Positions 60,406 through 64,000 of a stretch of DNA of 64,000 nucleotides are shown here, in pieces (position 1 is the stretch's first letter; each line of letters opens with the position of its first letter). The position numbers and the translations under genes are program-made. The notes below the pieces were generated by a model. The model saw nothing but the letters and a program-made list of their open reading frames with translations. It had not been told where the DNA came from and searched no databases. Source of the stretch: Falsiroseomonas selenitidurans (GTDB lineage: Bacteria; Pseudomonadota; Alphaproteobacteria; Acetobacterales; Acetobacteraceae). The DNA is taken from assembly GCF_012103215.1 (NCBI RefSeq), contig NZ_JAAVNE010000011.1, positions 1 to 64,000 of the forward strand, written 5' to 3'.

Positions 60406-61238
60406 CACGCGGCCTCCCGCCGGAAGAAGGACCGGACGGTGGGGTGGGTGCTGTGGTCGCGCAGCTCGCGCGGGTCGCCCTCCGCAATCATCCCCTTGGC
60501 CTCCTTGTCCAGCATGATGCAGCGGTCGCCGATGGCCAGGATCGAGGCCAGTTCATGCGTCACCACCACGAAGGTCGTCCCCAGCGAACGCGACAGGTCG
60601 CGGATCAGCGCATCCAGCCCCGCGGAGGTGATCGGGTCGAGCCCGGCGGAGGGTTCGTCCAGGAACAGGATGGGCGGATCGAGCGCCAGCGCGCGAGCGA
60701 TACCCGCCCGCTTCAGCATGCCGCCCGAGATCTCGGACGGCAGCCGGTCGGCGGCTTCCGAAAGCCCGACCAGGCCGAGCTTGGCGCGCGCCACCTCGGC
60801 GCGGGCTGCCGCCGGCAGGCGGGTGTGCTCGGCCAGCGGCATCTCGACATTCTCCAGCAGGGTCTGGGAGCCGAACAGCGCGCCCTGCTGCCACATCACC
60901 CCGAGGCGCTTCAGCAGGGCGAGCCGCGCGGCCCCTTCGGTGGACCAGACATCGGTGCCGAGGATGCCGACGCGGCCCTCGGCCGGCGGCACCAGGCCGA
61001 TCATCAGCTTCAGCAGGCTGGACTTGCCGCAGCCGGAGCCGCCCAGGATGACGAAGACCTCGCCCCGCCGCACGTCGAAGGACACGTGCCGGAACAGGGT
61101 GTTGCTGCCGAAGCGCGCGGTCAGGTCACGCGCCTCGATCACCGCTGGCGTGTCCGGGCCGGGGGCGTCGGAGATGGCCGGCCGCCCGTCGGGGAGGGGC
61201 CTTGTCCCTTGCGGGACGGGCTGGGTTCCCTCGTTCAC
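60405..61238 (-). CDS. mlaF: MlaF-like ABC transporter ATPase
   Basis: A 277-residue ATPase. Walker A is GGSGCGKSS, the ABC signature LPSEISGGMLKRAGIARAL, Walker B ILFLDEPSAGLDP, and the switch His in VVVTHELAS. The LKRAG signature and EPSAGLDPI are characteristic of the Mla/Ttg2 group. The GTG at 61238 overlaps the permease stop. The first ~35 residues are a Pro-rich extension before the nucleotide-binding domain. It drives phospholipid transport between the inner and outer membranes. Confidence 0.92.
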   Translation of the reverse strand: MNEGTQPVPQGTRPLPDGRPAISDAPGPDTPAVIEARDLTARFGSNTLFRHVSFDVRRGEVFVILGGSGCGKSSLLKLMIGLVPPAEGRVGILGTDVWSTEGAARLALLKRLGVMWQQGALFGSQTLLENVEMPLAEHTRLPAAARAEVARAKLGLVGLSEAADRLPSEISGGMLKRAGIARALALDPPILFLDEPSAGLDPITSAGLDALIRDLSRSLGTTFVVVTHELASILAIGDRCIMLDKEAKGMIAEGDPRELRDHSTHPTVRSFFRREAA

Positions 61239-62386
61239 AGGCCCAGCCTTTCGAACAGCACGGCGAAGGCGCCATCCAGCAGCACGATGGCGACGATGCC
61301 GCCCACCACCGCCGCGGTGGCCGCATCGCCCACGGCGCGCGGCCCGCGCCCGGCGCCCAGCCCGGCGCGGCAGCCGATGAAGGCGATGGCCAGGCCGAAG
61401 ACCGCGGCCTTGAACAACCCGCCCAGCAGGTCCTTCAGGCTGACGAAGTTGACCAGCTGCTGCGCCACCGTGGTCATCTGGAAGCCGAGCAGCCGCATGA
61501 TCAGCGCCATGCCGACCAGCCCGGCCAGGGTCAGCACCAGGGACAGCACCGGCATCACCAGCATGCCCGCCAGCACCCGCGGCAGCACCAGCAGCGCCAT
61601 CGGGTCGATGCCCATGATGCGCAAGGCCGCCACTTCCTCGTTCACCGTCATGGTGCCGAGCTCTGCCGCATAGGCGGAACCGGTGCGGCCGGCCAGGACC
61701 ACGCCGGCCATCAGCGGACCCAGCTCCCGCAGCAGGGAGATGCCGACCAGGCTGGGCACGAAGATCTCGGCGCCGAACTGGCGCAGCGGGATGGCGGATT
61801 GGAAGGCCAGGATCACACCGAGCAGCGCGCCCAGCAGCGTCGCCAGGCCGAAGGCGCGGGTGCCGGCCTCGTCCAGGTGGCGCAGCAATTCGCGCCCGCG
61901 CAGCCGCCCGGGGCGGACCAGCGTGGCCAGCGCCACGAACAGCAGCTCGCCCAGGAAGGCCAGCGCCTCCACCCCCGCCGCCAGGCCGTTCACCACCCGG
62001 CGGCCGACGCCGTGCAACGGCGAGAAGCGATAGGGCACCAGCTTCGGCCGTGGCGCCGCCAGCGCGTCCCGCACCCGGTCCAGCACCGCGGTGACGCCGG
62101 GGCTGGCGCCTTCGATCCGCGCACCGGCGGCGGCGGCCGTCAGCAGCAGGGTGGCACCGGTGGTGTCCACCGCCTCCACCGACGCCAGGTCCAGCCGCAG
62201 CGGTGGGCCGGGGCGCCGGGCTTCCTCCATCAGGCGGGGCCACAGCGCGGCGGCGGCCGGCGTGTCGACGCGGCCGGACAGGGCGAGAATCCGCGCCCCT
62301 GCCTCCTCCCGCACTGTCACCCCAGGCGCCGCTAGCGCCACCGAGCCATCCGCCAGGGCCGTCACCCCCACCTTCCGCTCCCGCAA
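61235..62386 (-). CDS. mlaE: MlaE-like ABC transporter permease with N-terminal STAS domain
   Basis: A 383-residue protein. A STAS-like domain occupies about 1-115 (LRLDLASVEAVDTTGATLLL), then a MlaE permease with five or six helices; the characteristic segment is AELGTMTVNEEVAALRIMGIDP. The STAS domain corresponds to the separate MlaB subunit in E. coli, so here MlaB and MlaE are fused. It starts at TTG 62386. First gene of the operon. Confidence 0.9.
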   Translation of the reverse strand: MRERKVGVTALADGSVALAAPGVTVREEAGARILALSGRVDTPAAAALWPRLMEEARRPGPPLRLDLASVEAVDTTGATLLLTAAAAGARIEGASPGVTAVLDRVRDALAAPRPKLVPYRFSPLHGVGRRVVNGLAAGVEALAFLGELLFVALATLVRPGRLRGRELLRHLDEAGTRAFGLATLLGALLGVILAFQSAIPLRQFGAEIFVPSLVGISLLRELGPLMAGVVLAGRTGSAYAAELGTMTVNEEVAALRIMGIDPMALLVLPRVLAGMLVMPVLSLVLTLAGLVGMALIMRLLGFQMTTVAQQLVNFVSLKDLLGGLFKAAVFGLAIAFIGCRAGLGAGRGPRAVGDAATAAVVGGIVAIVLLDGAFAVLFERLGL

Positions 62387-62407
62387 TGGAGCGCCGTATG
62401 GAACACT

Positions 62408-63664
62408 TTATCGCAGCGCAGCAAGCGCGGCCTGCGCCGCGGCCTCGCCGGAGCGCCAGGCGCCGCCCACCGTGCCGGCCAGCCGGGCGTGGCAGGCCTC
62501 GCCCGCCAGGCAGAGCCGCCCGCCGGCCAGCGGCGCCGCCAGCACACCCCGCGCCGCGGCCCGGCCGGGCCGTGCATAGCTGTACACGCCGCGCGCCCAG
62601 GGGTCCCGCAGCCAATCGGTCACGATCGGGTTGGGGTGCAGCGCCGCGGCTGCCAGGGCGCCGAAGCGGGTGGCGACCTCCGCCCGCATGAAATCCTCCA
62701 GCGCCGCATCGCCGGCCCGCTCCAGCGCCGCCGCGGCGTCGCCGCCGACATGGCAGGCGAGCAGATCGCGCCCGAAAGGCCGGGCATTCATCGCCACCAG
62801 CGCCTCGCCCGGCGCGACCTGGCGATCGATGGAGGTGAAATCCGCAAGCCCCAGCGCCGCCGTGCCGCGGAACCCCACCTTGACCACCTGGCCCAGCGGC
62901 AGGTCGGCGGCGGCCTGCCGCACCGCGGCCGGCAATGGCGGGTCGAAGCGCAGGGTGTCCGAGACCAGCAGGGGCGTGGGCAGCGTCACCACCACGGCGC
63001 GCGCCCGCACCGTGCCGAAGCCGCCTTCGGCAACCGCCTGCGCGCCGCCCCAGCCCAGCCGCGCCACCGGCGAGGCCAAGCGGATCGGCAGGCCGGCCGC
63101 CAGGCCGGCCAACAACGTGCCGAAGCCCTGTTCCGCCAGCATGTTGCCGCCGTTCAGGGCGGTGGCGGTGAAGTCCTGCAGGCTGACGCGATCGAGCGGC
63201 GCGGCGGCGATGATGTCGCCCTGCCAGGCGGCGACGGTCGCATCCCAGGCGCCGCCCCGGGGCACCACCGCGGCGACGCTGGGATCGGGGCCTTCGCGCG
63301 GCGCCGCCACGGCAGCCTCGAAGGCGTCCCAGGCGGCGTCATAGGCGGCGCGTTCCGCGGCCTCCGCCAGGCGGCCGCCGACATGGGTCCTCTCGCGTCG
63401 CAGCCGGTCGGAATCCACCAGCCGGATGCCGGCCTCGGCGGCCAGCTTCACCAGGGGGTTGTCCTCGGCATTGTGCAGCCAGTTGGCGCCACGCTCGAAG
63501 GGCAGGCCGAGCCGATGGTCGGTGACCACCCGGCCGCCGACCCGGTCGCGCGCTTCCAGCACCAGCACGCTGCGGCCGGCAGCGGCCACGGCGCGCGCGG
63601 CGGCGATGCCGGCCGCCCCGGCGCCCACCACCAGGACGTCCGGCTCGGACATCGGATCCATCAT
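62408..63664 (-). CDS. Flavin-containing amine oxidase-like protein
   Basis: A 418-residue FAD protein of the monoamine/polyamine oxidase fold; M1, M2 or M5 (MSEPD) may be the start. The FAD motif is DVLVVGAGAAGIAAARAVA with LEARDRVGGRVVTDH, and the C-terminal FAD segment is RLCLAGEACHARLAGTVGGAW. The second cofactor sequence LPFERGANWLHNAEDNPL is typical of the spermine/lysine-demethylase-like branch. It could oxidise a polyamine or other amine; the catalytic details are unknown. It is 21 bp upstream of the Mla operon start, but function does not obviously link to lipids. Confidence 0.85.
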   Translation of the reverse strand: MMDPMSEPDVLVVGAGAAGIAAARAVAAAGRSVLVLEARDRVGGRVVTDHRLGLPFERGANWLHNAEDNPLVKLAAEAGIRLVDSDRLRRERTHVGGRLAEAAERAAYDAAWDAFEAAVAAPREGPDPSVAAVVPRGGAWDATVAAWQGDIIAAAPLDRVSLQDFTATALNGGNMLAEQGFGTLLAGLAAGLPIRLASPVARLGWGGAQAVAEGGFGTVRARAVVVTLPTPLLVSDTLRFDPPLPAAVRQAAADLPLGQVVKVGFRGTAALGLADFTSIDRQVAPGEALVAMNARPFGRDLLACHVGGDAAAALERAGDAALEDFMRAEVATRFGALAAAALHPNPIVTDWLRDPWARGVYSYARPGRAAARGVLAAPLAGGRLCLAGEACHARLAGTVGGAWRSGEAAAQAALAALR

Positions 63665-63712
63665 GCCATCCTCAGATCGTGTGGCCGGCCAGGGTCGGCA
63701 AGGCGGCCGCTG

Positions 63713-64000
63713 CTACCCGGCCAGGGCGTGGATCAGCACCGCCGCGGCCACCGAGACGTTCAGGCTTTCCACCCTGCCGCTGCCGGGCAGGGTGACGCGG
63801 TGGGCGCAGGCGGCGGCGGTGAGGCCGGGCAGGCCGGTCTCCTCATTGCCCAGCGCCAGCACGAAGGGCTTGTCGCGCGGCAGCGCGGCCGGCGCCACGC
63901 CGCCGGCCGCCACCGCGGCCACCGTGGTGAAGCGCGGCGCCAGCGCCCGCAGGGCGATGTGCGGCTGCGCCAGGCGCAGCACCGCCAGATGTTCCAGCCC
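63713..64000 (-). CDS. SpoU/TrmH-family RNA 2'-O-ribose methyltransferase, 5' partial
   Basis: The visible C-terminal 95 residues run off the right edge without a start codon. They show SPOUT motifs 2 and 3: FVLALGNEETGLPGL and RVTLPGSGRVESLNVSVAAAVLIHAL, which form the knotted SAM-binding site. The protein methylates a ribose 2'-OH in tRNA or rRNA; the target cannot be inferred from this part. Confidence 0.85.
   Translation of the reverse strand, partial: GLEHLAVLRLAQPHIALRALAPRFTTVAAVAAGGVAPAALPRDKPFVLALGNEETGLPGLTAAACAHRVTLPGSGRVESLNVSVAAAVLIHALAG

Noticed and set aside
1..64000. CRISPR arrays, tRNA/rRNA genes, insertion-sequence transposases and prophage genes
   Set aside because: None were recognisable on either strand; tandem repeats seen are protein-coding or palindromic elements without spacer structure.

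Overview
The window is very GC-rich, uses GTG/TTG starts freely, and packs genes into head-to-tail runs with ATGA or TGATG overlaps. A fused cellulose synthase AB with BcsC and an AcsD-type BcsD, two Bug-type solute-binding proteins, H-NOX signalling and an Mla-like lipid transporter together suggest an alphaproteobacterium of the Acetobacteraceae (Roseomonas-like). That placement is an inference from gene content; no rRNA or tRNA gene was seen.

Layout. 1-10.6 kb: a cellulose operon (Pro/Ala-rich ORF, bcsQ, fused bcsAB, bcsC, bcsD) closed by a hairpin terminator. 10.6-14.4 kb, minus strand: hydantoinase/oxoprolinase pair hyuA-hyuB. 14.5-17.4 kb: acyl-CoA synthetase and DHA2 exporter. 17.4-24.6 kb: alpha-2-macroglobulin and penicillin-binding protein 1C. 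24.8-28.4 kb: RluA-type pseudouridine synthase, PfkB kinase, and an H-NOX/hybrid histidine kinase pair. 28.7-33.5 kb: HpcH/HpaI aldolase, FAD-linked lactate-type dehydrogenase, MFS transporter, a 52-residue membrane peptide ending in CxxCH, and a tandem universal stress protein. 33.6-36.4 kb: RTX protein and a cytosine-deaminase-like amidohydrolase. 36.5-43.9 kb: catabolic genes (two Bug proteins, IclR, CaiB/BaiF CoA-transferase, SMP-30, LeuCD-type dehydratase). 43.9-48.3 kb: RND efflux pair. 48.4-53.8 kb: glycosyltransferase, orphan molybdenum hydroxylase large subunit, FkbM methyltransferase, and a secreted two-repeat protein. 53.9-58.3 kb: Crp/Fnr regulator diverging from a degenerate MBL-fold protein, FAD monooxygenase and DUF2783 protein, with a DUF2939 protein converging. 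58.8-62.4 kb, minus strand: MlaE-MlaF-MlaD-lipoprotein transporter. 62.4-64 kb: amine oxidase and a partial SpoU methyltransferase.

How the parts may work together. BcsAB should make and guide the glucan, BcsC export it, BcsD order it and BcsQ position the complex, with the PilZ domain giving c-di-GMP control. The 36-44 kb block looks like acquisition and CoA/dehydratase-based breakdown of organic acids under an IclR regulator with a visible operator candidate. Mla-like, A2M/PbpC and RND genes serve the cell envelope.

The least explained elements are a three-copy composite palindromic repeat, an in-frame repeat-like insertion in HyuB, an intergenic-type repeat read as the PbpC N-terminus, the CxxCH-terminated peptide, an MBL protein lacking metal ligands, and an Fnr-like regulator lacking one Fe-S cysteine. 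I found no CRISPR array, insertion-sequence transposase, prophage or obvious defence island.
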